From Kocuria soli (GTDB taxonomy: Bacteria; Actinomycetota; Actinomycetes; Actinomycetales; Micrococcaceae): a DNA stretch of 64,000 bases. The notes beneath the pieces are model-generated. The model was not told the origin of the DNA. It was given only the letters and a program-made list of their open reading frames with translations, and made no database searches. The DNA is taken from the NCBI RefSeq assembly GCF_003797835.1, contig NZ_RKMF01000018.1:1-64000 (forward strand), given 5' to 3'. The number at the start of each line of letters is the position of its first letter. Position 1 is the stretch's first letter. Of the stretch, positions 40,016-47,499 are shown in pieces. The translations under genes and the position numbers were made by a program.

Positions 40016-40491
40016 CGATGCCCTTGGTGTCTCAAGGCCCGAAGTTTTTTCAGGTACGCGACCTCGGCGCGCAGTCGTTCGTTCTCCTGCCGTAGGTACT
40101 CGGTCTGATCAGTGGGCTGTTGCTCAGAGCTAGCCCGGCGACCGCGCTTGCGTGGTTCTAGAGCCTTCACCCCGCCGGTGCGGTAGAGCTCGGACCAGCG
40201 TTGAATCAGCCGTGGCGTGCTGATGCCAAGCTCAACGGCCAGGTCGGTGCTAGCTTCCCCGGCAGCGTGACGGGTCACGGCCTCGAGCTTGAGTTCGACG
40301 GGGTAGACGCGCTTGGTATTACTAGGCACAAGTGTCAGCCTGCCATGTACTCGCCACCGGCCATGCAGGTTCCGCACGGCCTGATATCGAACTCCAAGCC
40401 GGTAGGCCACCGCACGTTGACCGTGGCCTTGCTCGAACAGGGTGATCGCTTGTTCTCGTTGTTCAGGGGTGAGGCTTGATAACTCGGGCAT
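40012..40491 (-). CDS. IS3-family transposase OrfA (DNA-binding subunit)
   Basis: This 159-residue protein has two helix-turn-helix units of the IS150 group (LTPEQREQAITLFEQGHGQ and LKLEAVTRHAAGEASTDLAV) and a C-terminal coiled coil with LRQENERLRAEVAYLKKL. ATG 40491 is used because it gives the normal IS150 OrfA start; a longer frame would run through the terminal hairpin. Its ribosome site lies inside that hairpin. Confidence 0.88.
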   Translation of the reverse strand: MPELSSLTPEQREQAITLFEQGHGQRAVAYRLGVRYQAVRNLHGRWRVHGRLTLVPSNTKRVYPVELKLEAVTRHAAGEASTDLAVELGISTPRLIQRWSELYRTGGVKALEPRKRGRRASSEQQPTDQTEYLRQENERLRAEVAYLKKLRALRHQGHR

Positions 40492-40492
40492 A

Positions 40493-40550
40493 GAACTGTT
40501 CCCCGGAAGGTCGGACTCAAATTCGGAGTCCAACTTCCGGGGAACAGTTC
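40493..40550 (-). repeat. Long hairpin at the IS right end, covering the orfA ribosome site
   Basis: The right inverted repeat (40529-40550) has an inward, inverted second copy at 40493-40518 that matches it over its first 17 bases and again at GGACTC. RNA reading in from outside would fold into a hairpin ending next to the orfA ATG. This resembles the fold-back protection that other insertion sequences use against read-through transcription. Confidence 0.75.
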
Positions 40551-40553
40551 AGA

Positions 40554-40566
40554 GGGACGCCGTCGT
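40554..40566 (-). terminator. Right arm of a terminator split by the IS
   Basis: GGGACGCCGTCGT at 40554-40566, just after the gpx stop, is complementary (12 of 13) to ACGACGGCGCCCC at 39100-39112 on the other side of the element. Without the IS, the arms would form the gpx terminator. Confidence 0.65.
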
Positions 40567-40571
40567 CGTTA

Positions 40572-41054
40572 TCACTTCTCGAGCAGGTCCTCGATGTCCG
40601 CGGTGATCTCGGCGGGCTCGGTGGCCGGTTCGTACCGGGCCACCACCTGACCCGACTGGTCCACGAGGAACTTGGTGAAGTTCCACTCGATGTCCGCGCC
40701 GTTGGGCCCCTGCTTCTGGGTCTTGAGCCACTCCCACAGCGGATGTGTGTGCAACCCGTTGACGTCCACCTTCTTGTACAGCGGGAACTCGACTCCGAAG
40801 GACGTGCGGCAGAACTCCTGGATCTCCTGCTCCGCGCCGGGCTCCTGCCCACCGAACTGGTTGCAGGGGAAACCCAACACGGTGAACCCGCGGTCCTTGT
40901 ACTGCTCGTAGAGCTTTTCCAGACCGTCGTACTGGGGGGTGAAACCACATTCACTCGCCGTGTTGACGATCAGGACGACCTGACCCGCCAGCCGTTCGAA
41001 GCCGTCCTGGGAGCCGGAAATCGTGTCCGCGGTGAAATCGTGAAGGTTGCTCAT
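40572..41054 (-). CDS. Glutathione peroxidase family thiol peroxidase
   Basis: This 160-residue thioredoxin-fold peroxidase reduces hydroperoxides. Peroxidatic Cys36 is in NTASECGFTPQY, the Gln of the catalytic set is in GFPCNQFGGQEPG, and Trp is in WNFTKFLVD. As in most bacterial members, the active site is Cys, not selenocysteine, so thioredoxin is the likely reductant. ATG 41054 follows AAGGA. Its transcription terminator has been split by the IS. Confidence 0.92.
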   Translation of the reverse strand: MSNLHDFTADTISGSQDGFERLAGQVVLIVNTASECGFTPQYDGLEKLYEQYKDRGFTVLGFPCNQFGGQEPGAEQEIQEFCRTSFGVEFPLYKKVDVNGLHTHPLWEWLKTQKQGPNGADIEWNFTKFLVDQSGQVVARYEPATEPAEITADIEDLLEK

Positions 41055-41129
41055 GAGTTCCTTTCGGATGCAATGAGTGGACGCCTACAGTCTGCCGTAC
41101 GGTCTGCTGAACCGCAGGCGGGTTCTTGC

Positions 41130-41759
41130 TCAGCCGAGCAGGACGACGTCCAGCCTCCTGGGGCCGTGCACGCCCTCGACCCGCTCCAGTTCGATGTCCG
41201 AGGTCGCGGAGGGGCCCGAGATCATGGTGATGGGATCCGCGTGGTTGATGCGCTCGAAGGCTTCGGGGATCAGCTCGACCACCGTGTCCAGCGGCACCAC
41301 GCACACGTGATGATCCGGAACCAGGCTCAGGGCCCGCCGTCCTTCGTCGGGGCGGCTGTTGAGGAAGATGGTCCCCGTCTCTGCGCAGGACACGGTGGAT
41401 GCGGTGACCACGGCACCCAGCGCATCCAGTTCGCGGGCCGAGAGGACGGACCCTGAGTCGTTGACGTCTCGCACCGGCTCGATGCCTTCCGGCAGCCAGG
41501 TGTCCGGAACACCGTCCGGGACGACGGTCGATGCGTCGCCCAGCAACTCACGTAAACGCCCCGGCAGGGTTTCGGTGGTCTCCCGGTACACGTTTGCCTT
41601 GTAGTCGGTCAGCCGGTCCTCGAGCATCTCGACCACGTCGTCGTGGTTCAGCGAGGAGGTCCTGCGATAGTTTCGCGGGACCTCCGGTGCCGCCGGTTCA
41701 TCGCGCAGTGCGTGCCCGATCCGGGCCAGGATGGTGGCCTTGGCGTCTGTCTGGCTCAT
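41130..41759 (-). CDS. lutC: LutC, lactate utilisation LUD-domain protein
   Basis: This 209-residue subunit belongs to the LutABC L-lactate-oxidising complex, which converts lactate to pyruvate. The LUD domain has ASTVSCAETGTIFLNS and LVPDHHVCVVPLDTVVELIPEAF. It is third in lutABC, and its start overlaps the lutB stop by four bases. The complex is an iron-sulfur, cytochrome-independent lactate oxidase known from Bacillus. Confidence 0.92.
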   Translation of the reverse strand: MSQTDAKATILARIGHALRDEPAAPEVPRNYRRTSSLNHDDVVEMLEDRLTDYKANVYRETTETLPGRLRELLGDASTVVPDGVPDTWLPEGIEPVRDVNDSGSVLSARELDALGAVVTASTVSCAETGTIFLNSRPDEGRRALSLVPDHHVCVVPLDTVVELIPEAFERINHADPITMISGPSATSDIELERVEGVHGPRRLDVVLLG

Positions 41760-43567
41760 GCCGGTTCCTCCCCGGTGCTGTTGACCTCACTGGATTTGGT
41801 GTCCTGCCCTTCGGGGTCGGGGCGTTGCGCGCGCAGGTGGTAGACCGCCTGTGCCTCGGCTCCCCACGCGGCATGTTCCTCGATGCCGGCCGCCAACGAC
41901 GGCGTAGGGCCCGGTGCGCCGTCGGCCTGTGGCAGGTGGGTCTGCCCCAGATCGCGCTCCACGCGCTGCTCGGCGTTCGCACCGTTCTTCTGCCACCAGT
42001 TCCGGAAGGACTGCGACGGCGGCACGGGGATGTCGCGTTCCTGGGTCCAGCCGCCGACCATCCCGGGCAACCACTTGAGTCCGCCGAAGGGCTTGAGGGC
42101 ACCGCGCCCCACAGGCAGGGCGCGCTCGGCCAGTCCCATCCTGGTGCCGGAGGACATCACGGTGCCGGCGGCCTTCATGAGCAGGTCCATCTCAGAGGGA
42201 ACGCGCTTCTTCTTGAAGTCCGCCGGGTGCTCGGCGGGTTCCACGGGTGCGCCGGAGGCTTCCGCCTCAGCCGCCCGCGCTTCGAGTACGGTGGCCCGCT
42301 GGGCAGAGGCCTGATCGTCCCGCTGACCGTGTTTGGTCCGGATGTCCTCGTCGCGCAGGTGCACCAGGATCGACGGGATGTCGATCTTCACGGGGCAGAC
42401 CTCGTAGCACCGGCCACACAGCGAGGACGCGTAGGGCAGCGAGTTGTTCTGTTCTGCTGCCACACCCGTGAGCTGAGGGGACAGGATGGCGCCGATGGGC
42501 CCCGGGTAGGTCGAGCCGTACGCGTGACCGCCTGCGTGTTCGTAGACGGGGCACACGTTCAGGCAGGCCGAGCACCGAATGCAGTGCAGGGCCGAGCGAC
42601 CGTCGGGATCGCCGAGTACGGCCGAGCGGCCGTTGTCCAGCAGGATCACGTGGAACTCTTCCGGGCCGTCGTCCTCGGTGACCCCGGTCCACATGGAGGT
42701 GTACGGGTTCATGCGCTCGCCTGTGGAGGACCGTGGGAGCAGCTGGGTGAAGACTTCCAGGTCGGCGAAACGAGGCAGGAGCTTCTCGATGCCCATGACC
42801 GTGATCAGGGTCTTGGGCAGCGTCAGGCACATGCGTCCGTTGCCCTCGGATTCGACGACCGTGAGGGTTCCGGTTTCGGCGATGCCGAAGTTCGCACCGG
42901 AGATCGCAACCGTGGTGTCCAGGAACTTCTCCCGCAGATAGCTGCGGGCGGCCTCGGCCAGAACAGCGGGTTCGTTGGTCAGTTCCGCGCCGGCTCCGGG
43001 CATCCGGCGGGAAAAGATCTCCCGGATCTCGTCACGGTTCTTGTGAATCGCAGGCACCAGGATGTGGGAGGGCTTGTCCTCGGCCAACTGCACGATCAGT
43101 TCGGCCAGGTCCGTTTCATGGGCCGTGATGCCCTGGGCCTCCAGGTGCTCGTTCATCCCGATTTCCTGGGTGGCCATGGACTTGACCTTGATGACCTCAT
43201 CTACGCCCTTGGCGCGCACCAGATCGGTGATGATCCCATTGGCCTCAGCGGCGTCGCGCGCCCAGTGGACCACTCCGCCGCGCGCGGTGACGTTGGCCTC
43301 GAACTGCTCCAGCAGTTCCGGCAGTCGCGCCCCCACCTCCTTCTTGATGGCCGAGCCTGCGTCACGCAAGTCCTGCCAGTCGGGGAGCTCGCCCACCACT
43401 CGACCGCGCTTGGTCCGGATCGTGTGCGTCGCGTGGCCGATGTTGGCCCGCATCTGCTTGTTCTCGAGTTCTGAGCGGGCGTGCTCGGGGAACGGCGTCT
43501 CCTCGTAGAGATTGCCGGACCCGTAAGCAACGCGAGTCCCGGGCATTCCCAGGTTGACAGAGCTCAT
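41756..43567 (-). CDS. lutB: LutB, lactate utilisation iron-sulfur protein
   Basis: This 603-residue protein has a LUD domain (about 70-300, with ISGANFGIAETGTLTVVES) and a 2[4Fe-4S] ferredoxin-like region, CIRCSACLNVCPVYE and CGRCYEVCPVKIDIP (about 365-425). A long C-terminal extension (about 450-603) has a WW-type SQSFRNWWQKNGA and a Glu/Pro-rich tail; it is longer than Bacillus LutB. ATG 43567 overlaps the lutA stop by four bases. Confidence 0.93.
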   Translation of the reverse strand: MSSVNLGMPGTRVAYGSGNLYEETPFPEHARSELENKQMRANIGHATHTIRTKRGRVVGELPDWQDLRDAGSAIKKEVGARLPELLEQFEANVTARGGVVHWARDAAEANGIITDLVRAKGVDEVIKVKSMATQEIGMNEHLEAQGITAHETDLAELIVQLAEDKPSHILVPAIHKNRDEIREIFSRRMPGAGAELTNEPAVLAEAARSYLREKFLDTTVAISGANFGIAETGTLTVVESEGNGRMCLTLPKTLITVMGIEKLLPRFADLEVFTQLLPRSSTGERMNPYTSMWTGVTEDDGPEEFHVILLDNGRSAVLGDPDGRSALHCIRCSACLNVCPVYEHAGGHAYGSTYPGPIGAILSPQLTGVAAEQNNSLPYASSLCGRCYEVCPVKIDIPSILVHLRDEDIRTKHGQRDDQASAQRATVLEARAAEAEASGAPVEPAEHPADFKKKRVPSEMDLLMKAAGTVMSSGTRMGLAERALPVGRGALKPFGGLKWLPGMVGGWTQERDIPVPPSQSFRNWWQKNGANAEQRVERDLGQTHLPQADGAPGPTPSLAAGIEEHAAWGAEAQAVYHLRAQRPDPEGQDTKSSEVNSTGEEPA

Positions 43568-44418
43568 CGGGGACCTCCTGAGGGTGCGACCGACGCGGAG
43601 TCGGCGGGCGCGACAGTGGCGTGGCCGTGGGGGATGGACAGCTCGGCGATCTGATCCAGTTCCAGCGGGTTGGCGCGGGTCGAGGCCAGGATCTCCGCGA
43701 TGTGGACCGTGCGGACCTCGGATCCCCGGCGGCGCGCGGCCCCGCTGATGTGCAACTGGCAGGACGCGTCCCCACCCGCGCACAGGTTGGTGCCGGTGGA
43801 TTCGATGTTCTTGAGCTTGGCCTCCACCATGGCGCCGGAGACATCGGGGTTCTTGAAGGAGAACGTCCCGCCGAAGCCACAGCACTCATGGGCGTCCGGC
43901 AGGTCCACGAGGTCCAGGCCTTCCACGCTCGAGAGCAGGGTGGTGGGTCGATCGCCGAGGCCCAGCAACCGCAGGCCGTGGCAGGACGGGTGGTAGGTGA
44001 TGCGGTGGGGGAAGTAGGACCCCAACTGTTCTGCGGCGTTCGTGATGCCCAGGACGTCCACCAAGAGCTCCGAGAGCTCGTAGGTCTTGGCGGCCACCTC
44101 CTCGGCCCGCTCGGCCAGGGCGGTGTCGCCACACTTGCGGGCGACCATGGGCTGCTGGTGCCCCAGGGAGGCCACGCACGAACCCGAGGGGGCGACGGCG
44201 ACGTCGTAGTCCGCGGAGGTGAACGCCTCGACGTGGTTACGCACCACCGGTAGGGCATCCTCGATGTACCCGCTGTTGACGTGCATCTGGGAGCAGCAAC
44301 CCTGGCCGGGGGGAAACACGACCTGGTGGCCCAGCCGTTCGAGAATCCGAACCGTGGCCAAGGCGACCTTGGGATACATCGCGTCCACGATGCACGTGGC
44401 GAAAAGTGCGACCTTCAT
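43564..44418 (-). CDS. lutA: LutA, lactate utilisation CCG-domain protein
   Basis: This 284-residue protein has two cysteine-rich CCG domains (GQGCCSQMHVNSGY and DAHECCGFGGTFS) that probably bind the iron-sulfur cluster accepting electrons from lactate. ATG 44418 follows GGAGGATC and is the first gene of lutABC. It is divergent from the lactate permease across a 149-base gap with a GntR-type palindrome. Confidence 0.93.
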   Translation of the reverse strand: MKVALFATCIVDAMYPKVALATVRILERLGHQVVFPPGQGCCSQMHVNSGYIEDALPVVRNHVEAFTSADYDVAVAPSGSCVASLGHQQPMVARKCGDTALAERAEEVAAKTYELSELLVDVLGITNAAEQLGSYFPHRITYHPSCHGLRLLGLGDRPTTLLSSVEGLDLVDLPDAHECCGFGGTFSFKNPDVSGAMVEAKLKNIESTGTNLCAGGDASCQLHISGAARRRGSEVRTVHIAEILASTRANPLELDQIAELSIPHGHATVAPADSASVAPSGGPR

Positions 44419-44473
44419 AGATCCTCCGCGATTTCTGTGACGCGGGTCATGTACAGTTTCACACGACCTCATG

Positions 44474-44484
44474 TGGTTCGACCA
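44474..44484. promoter_or_regulatory. Probable LldR operator
   Basis: TGGTTCGACCA is a perfect TGGT-N3-ACCA palindrome in the lutA-lldP divergent promoter region. FadR-subfamily GntR regulators such as LldR bind TGGTNNNACCA-like sites. The lldR-like gene lies in this cluster. Confidence 0.6.
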
Positions 44485-44567
44485 TACTCGTCCGTGAGCC
44501 ACATCGCACTCCGGGCTGACTCCTGGATCCCCACGCGGAATCAGTCCCTCAACTGCAGGAGTCATCC

Positions 44568-46241
44568 GTGAACACATACACCGCCCAAGTTGATGCGGTG
44601 GCCGGGAGCCTGGGTCTCTCGGCCCTCGTCGGCATCATCCCGTTGGCTGCCTTCTTCATCGCCCTGGTCGGGCTCAAGCGCAGCGCGTGGCTCTCCGGTC
44701 TGATCGCTTTGGCCACCGCGATCATCGTGGCGGTCCTGGCCTTCAAGATGCCGGTCGATCTCGCCCTGCTGTCGGCCAGCCAGGGTGCCGTCTTCGGCCT
44801 CTTCCCGATCGTGTGGATCGTCGTCATGGCGCTGTGGTTCTACCAGGTCACCGTCGCGGCCGGACGTTTCGAGGACATGCGGGCGATCTTCGATTCCATC
44901 GGTGGCGGTGACGTCCGCATCCAAGCCATCCTGATCGCCTTCTGCTTCGGTGGTCTGTTGGAAGCCCTCGCAGGTTTCGGTGCGCCGGTTGCCATCACCG
45001 CCACGATGATCTTGGCGATCGGGCTCAAGCCGCTCAAGACCGCCGTCGTCGTGCTCATCGCCAACACGGCGCCTGTCGCCTTCGGCGCCGTGGCCATCCC
45101 GATCACGACGGCGGGCAAGCTCACCGGTCTTGATCCTGCTCACATCGGTGCCGTGGTCGGGCATCAGGCGCCCCTGTTCGCGTTCGTCGTTCCGCTGTTC
45201 CTCCTGCTGCTGATCGACGGAGTGCGCGGTGTGAAGGACGCCTGGCCGGCGGCCGTCGCCATCGGCGCCTCCTTCGCCGTGGCCCAGTGGTGGACCGCCA
45301 CCCACTTCTCCTACGAACTCACGGACGTCGTCGCCTCCCTGGTGGGCGTGGCCGGTGCCGTGATCCTGCTCCGGTTCTGGAAGCCCAAGGGCGCAGCCGA
45401 GGCCAAGCAGCGCCTGGGGATCGAAGAGATCGAGAACGTCAGCGAACTCACGCCGGTGCGCGTGTGGATGGCCATGGTTCCCTACGTCCTGGTCGTGTTC
45501 GTGTTCGGCGTGGCCAAGCTGTGGACCCTCGGGGTCAACGTGCCGAAGGCGCTGGCCGCGACCGACCTCACGATCCCCTGGCCAGGGCTGGACGGGCGGT
45601 TGCTCAGTGCCGCCACGGGGGAACCGATCACCGGAACCGTGTACACCTTCACCTGGCTCTCCTCGCCCGGCACGCTGCTGCTGATCACCGGCCTGCTGGT
45701 CACGATCATCTACACGGTGTTCAACCACAACGGGAAGTTCCCCATGACCATCGGCAAGGGCCTGCGGGAAATCGGTGCGTGCATGTACAAGATGCGCTTC
45801 TCGGCGCTGACCATCATGTCCGTGCTGGCATTGGCCTACGTCATGAACTTCTCCGGTCAGACCCTGGCCATCGGCAGCTTCGTGGCGGGTCTGGGTGCGG
45901 CCTTCGCGTTCTTCTCCCCGGTCCTGGGGTGGGTCGGTACGGCCGTGACCGGATCCGACACCTCCGCCAACGCACTGTTCTCCAACCTGCAGCAGACCGC
46001 GGCAACGGGTGCGGGGTTGGATCCCAATCTGATGGTGGCGGCTAACACCACGGGCGGTGTTGTTGGCAAGATGATCTCTCCGCAATCCCTGGCCATCGCT
46101 GCAACCGCGGTGAGCATGCCCGGTCAGGAGTCGACCATCTTCAAGAAGGTGCTGCCTTGGTCCCTCGGCATGTTGGTCGTGCTGTGCGCACTGGTGTTCC
46201 TGCAGTCCAACGTGCTGGCCTGGATGCTGCCCCCGCAGTGA
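44568..46241 (+). CDS. lldP: L-lactate permease
   Basis: This 557-residue LctP-family membrane transporter imports lactate with protons. Landmarks are GLLEALAGFGAPVAITATMI, NTAPVAFGAVAIPI, GSDTSANALFSNLQQ and ANTTGGVVGKMISPQ, all diagnostic of LctP. GTG 44568 follows GCAGGAG. The stop overlaps the regulator start by four bases. Confidence 0.95.
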   Translation: MNTYTAQVDAVAGSLGLSALVGIIPLAAFFIALVGLKRSAWLSGLIALATAIIVAVLAFKMPVDLALLSASQGAVFGLFPIVWIVVMALWFYQVTVAAGRFEDMRAIFDSIGGGDVRIQAILIAFCFGGLLEALAGFGAPVAITATMILAIGLKPLKTAVVVLIANTAPVAFGAVAIPITTAGKLTGLDPAHIGAVVGHQAPLFAFVVPLFLLLLIDGVRGVKDAWPAAVAIGASFAVAQWWTATHFSYELTDVVASLVGVAGAVILLRFWKPKGAAEAKQRLGIEEIENVSELTPVRVWMAMVPYVLVVFVFGVAKLWTLGVNVPKALAATDLTIPWPGLDGRLLSAATGEPITGTVYTFTWLSSPGTLLLITGLLVTIIYTVFNHNGKFPMTIGKGLREIGACMYKMRFSALTIMSVLALAYVMNFSGQTLAIGSFVAGLGAAFAFFSPVLGWVGTAVTGSDTSANALFSNLQQTAATGAGLDPNLMVAANTTGGVVGKMISPQSLAIAATAVSMPGQESTIFKKVLPWSLGMLVVLCALVFLQSNVLAWMLPPQ

Positions 46242-46996
46242 CACCAGGGGCCGGGGGGCAGCCGGACTCCGGCACCGTCAAGGACGACGCGCCCGCGTAC
46301 GCGGCCGTCCTCGAATGGGTCGAAGAGCGTTTGCGCAGCGGCGATCTCGCGGTCGGGCATAAGCTGCCCGGCGAGCGTGCGTTGGCCGAGGAGTTCGGCA
46401 TCTCTCGCGCCTCGGTCCGTGAAGCGGTGCGGGTCCTCGCGGCCATGGGCCTGGTCCGTTCGGGGACGGGCTCGGGGCCCAAGGCTGGTGCCGTCGTCGT
46501 CTCGGAACCCTCGGCCGCACTGTCCTGGGCGCTGCGCATGCACGTTGCCACCAAGGCGCTCCCCATGGCCGACGTGGTCGCCACGCGCGTCCTGCTGGAG
46601 ACGCAGGCGGCACTGGCGACCGGGCTGGGCGTGGAGGAGGAGCAGAGGGGGGAGGTCCTCGTAGCGGCCCGGTCCTACTTGGAGGAGATGGACGATCCGA
46701 GCATCCCTGATGCGCGCTTCCATGACCTTGACGCGCGCTTCCACGTGGAGCTCACCACTTTGGGGGGCAACGTCGTCCTGACCACTGTCATGCAGTCCCT
46801 GCGTGATGCGGTGATCGGTTACGTGCAGCAATCCGTGGCCCGCGTTCCCGACTGGATCGGGCTGCGCGCGCGATTGCAGCGTGAGCACTGGGGGATCCTC
46901 GAGTCGTTCGAGGCGCAGGACGGTGCCCGTGCTGCACGGCTGCTCCGGGGCCATATCGAGGGGTTTCATGCGACCGTCGTGGCCACGGAATCCTGA
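46238..46996 (+). CDS. lldR: GntR/FadR-family regulator, LldR-like
   Basis: This 252-residue repressor has a winged helix-turn-helix (about 40-95, GERALAEEFGISRASVREAV) and a helical FCD ligand domain (about 105-240, with metal-site-type DLDARFHVELTTLGGN). It probably senses lactate and controls lutABC and lldP through the palindrome at 44474-44484. GTG 46238 overlaps the lldP stop; a longer frame into lldP has no homology. Confidence 0.88.
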   Translation: MTPGAGGQPDSGTVKDDAPAYAAVLEWVEERLRSGDLAVGHKLPGERALAEEFGISRASVREAVRVLAAMGLVRSGTGSGPKAGAVVVSEPSAALSWALRMHVATKALPMADVVATRVLLETQAALATGLGVEEEQRGEVLVAARSYLEEMDDPSIPDARFHDLDARFHVELTTLGGNVVLTTVMQSLRDAVIGYVQQSVARVPDWIGLRARLQREHWGILESFEAQDGARAARLLRGHIEGFHATVVATES

Positions 46997-47012
46997 GCTT
47001 CCTGTCCCTTGG

Positions 47013-47033
47013 CGGGCACCAGCTGGTTGCCCG
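47013..47033 (+). terminator. Hairpin downstream of lldR
   Basis: CGGGCA (47013-47018) pairs with TGCCCG (47028-47033), with a partly self-complementary loop, 17 bases after the lldR stop. The remaining part of this 503-base gap holds the promoter and riboswitch of the next gene. Confidence 0.5.
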
Positions 47034-47233
47034 AGAGTGTCCGTATCTGTCCCGTCGTGACCAATTTGGCGACCACTCCGAACTTTTTTGTGATGTTTTG
47101 GAGATCACGTTCCGCCGAGTCTCGTTCGATCTTGAAACGCGCTGACCAGTGGAAATGTGGGACCGCCGGACCTAATCGGCATCGATATGCATGGAGTTTG
47201 GTCCCTGTCGGGCATCGATGGCGTTACTCGATC

Positions 47234-47262
47234 GTGACAATCCGTGATCTGTTCGTTATGGT
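47234..47262 (+). promoter_or_regulatory. Promoter of the NlpC/P60 gene
   Basis: GTGACA (47234-47239) and TATGGT (47257-47262) are spaced by 17 bases, a good sigma-70-type pair. Transcription would start near 47269, about 40 bases before the riboswitch aptamer. Confidence 0.6.
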
Positions 47263-47310
47263 TTTCGTCGTGCCGCTCGAACGGGCGACACCGCCGGACT
47301 GGATGCCGCA

Positions 47311-47482
47311 TCCTGCCGCTGTCCGGTGAAGATCCCGAACACGGACATGGCAGGAGCGAGGGACCCACTTCTGTGGCCCGAACCTCATGGAGGTCGGACC
47401 TTGGGGTGAAGCCGAGGCGGTCCACCCACTGAGCCTCGGCCGGTTTACTCCGAACCGAACCCGACAGCTCACCCCGCAGGCA
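47311..47482 (+). promoter_or_regulatory. c-di-AMP riboswitch (ydaO-yuaA type)
   Basis: The leader carries the conserved ydaO elements in order: CGAGGGACCCA (47358-47368), TTGGGGTGAAGCC (47401-47413), and CCGACAGCTCACCCCGCAGG near the 3' end (47461-47480). The ends TCCTGC and GCAGG can close the outer stem. This class binds cyclic di-AMP and typically represses cell-wall hydrolase genes in actinobacteria. The aptamer ends just before GGAGGAAA, so control may be by ribosome-site access or by an upstream termination decision. Confidence 0.8.
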
Positions 47483-47499
47483 CTCTGGAGGAAAAACCA

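Larger units (their letters stand above)
39117..40550 (-). mobile_element. IS3-family (IS150-like) insertion sequence
   Basis: This complete element of about 1.43 kb is bounded by perfect 22-base inverted repeats (39117-39138 and 40529-40550). The minimal TG...CA ends would be 39121 and 40546. It carries orfA and orfB, transcribed toward the AraC gene. Both reading frames are intact and the DDE residues are present, so it may be mobile. No clear target duplication was found. It sits in the loop of a former terminator (see findings). Confidence 0.9.

Noticed and set aside
39117-40550. IS and flanks as a composite transposon or genomic island carrying gpx or lactate genes
   Set aside because: Only one IS copy is present in the window, the flanking genes have host-like composition, and no integrase or tRNA site was seen.
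44562-46244. Minus-strand open frame of 560 codons opposite lldP
   Set aside because: It is an antisense shadow of the lactate permease gene, composed of Gly/His/Gln/Arg-rich sequence without motifs.
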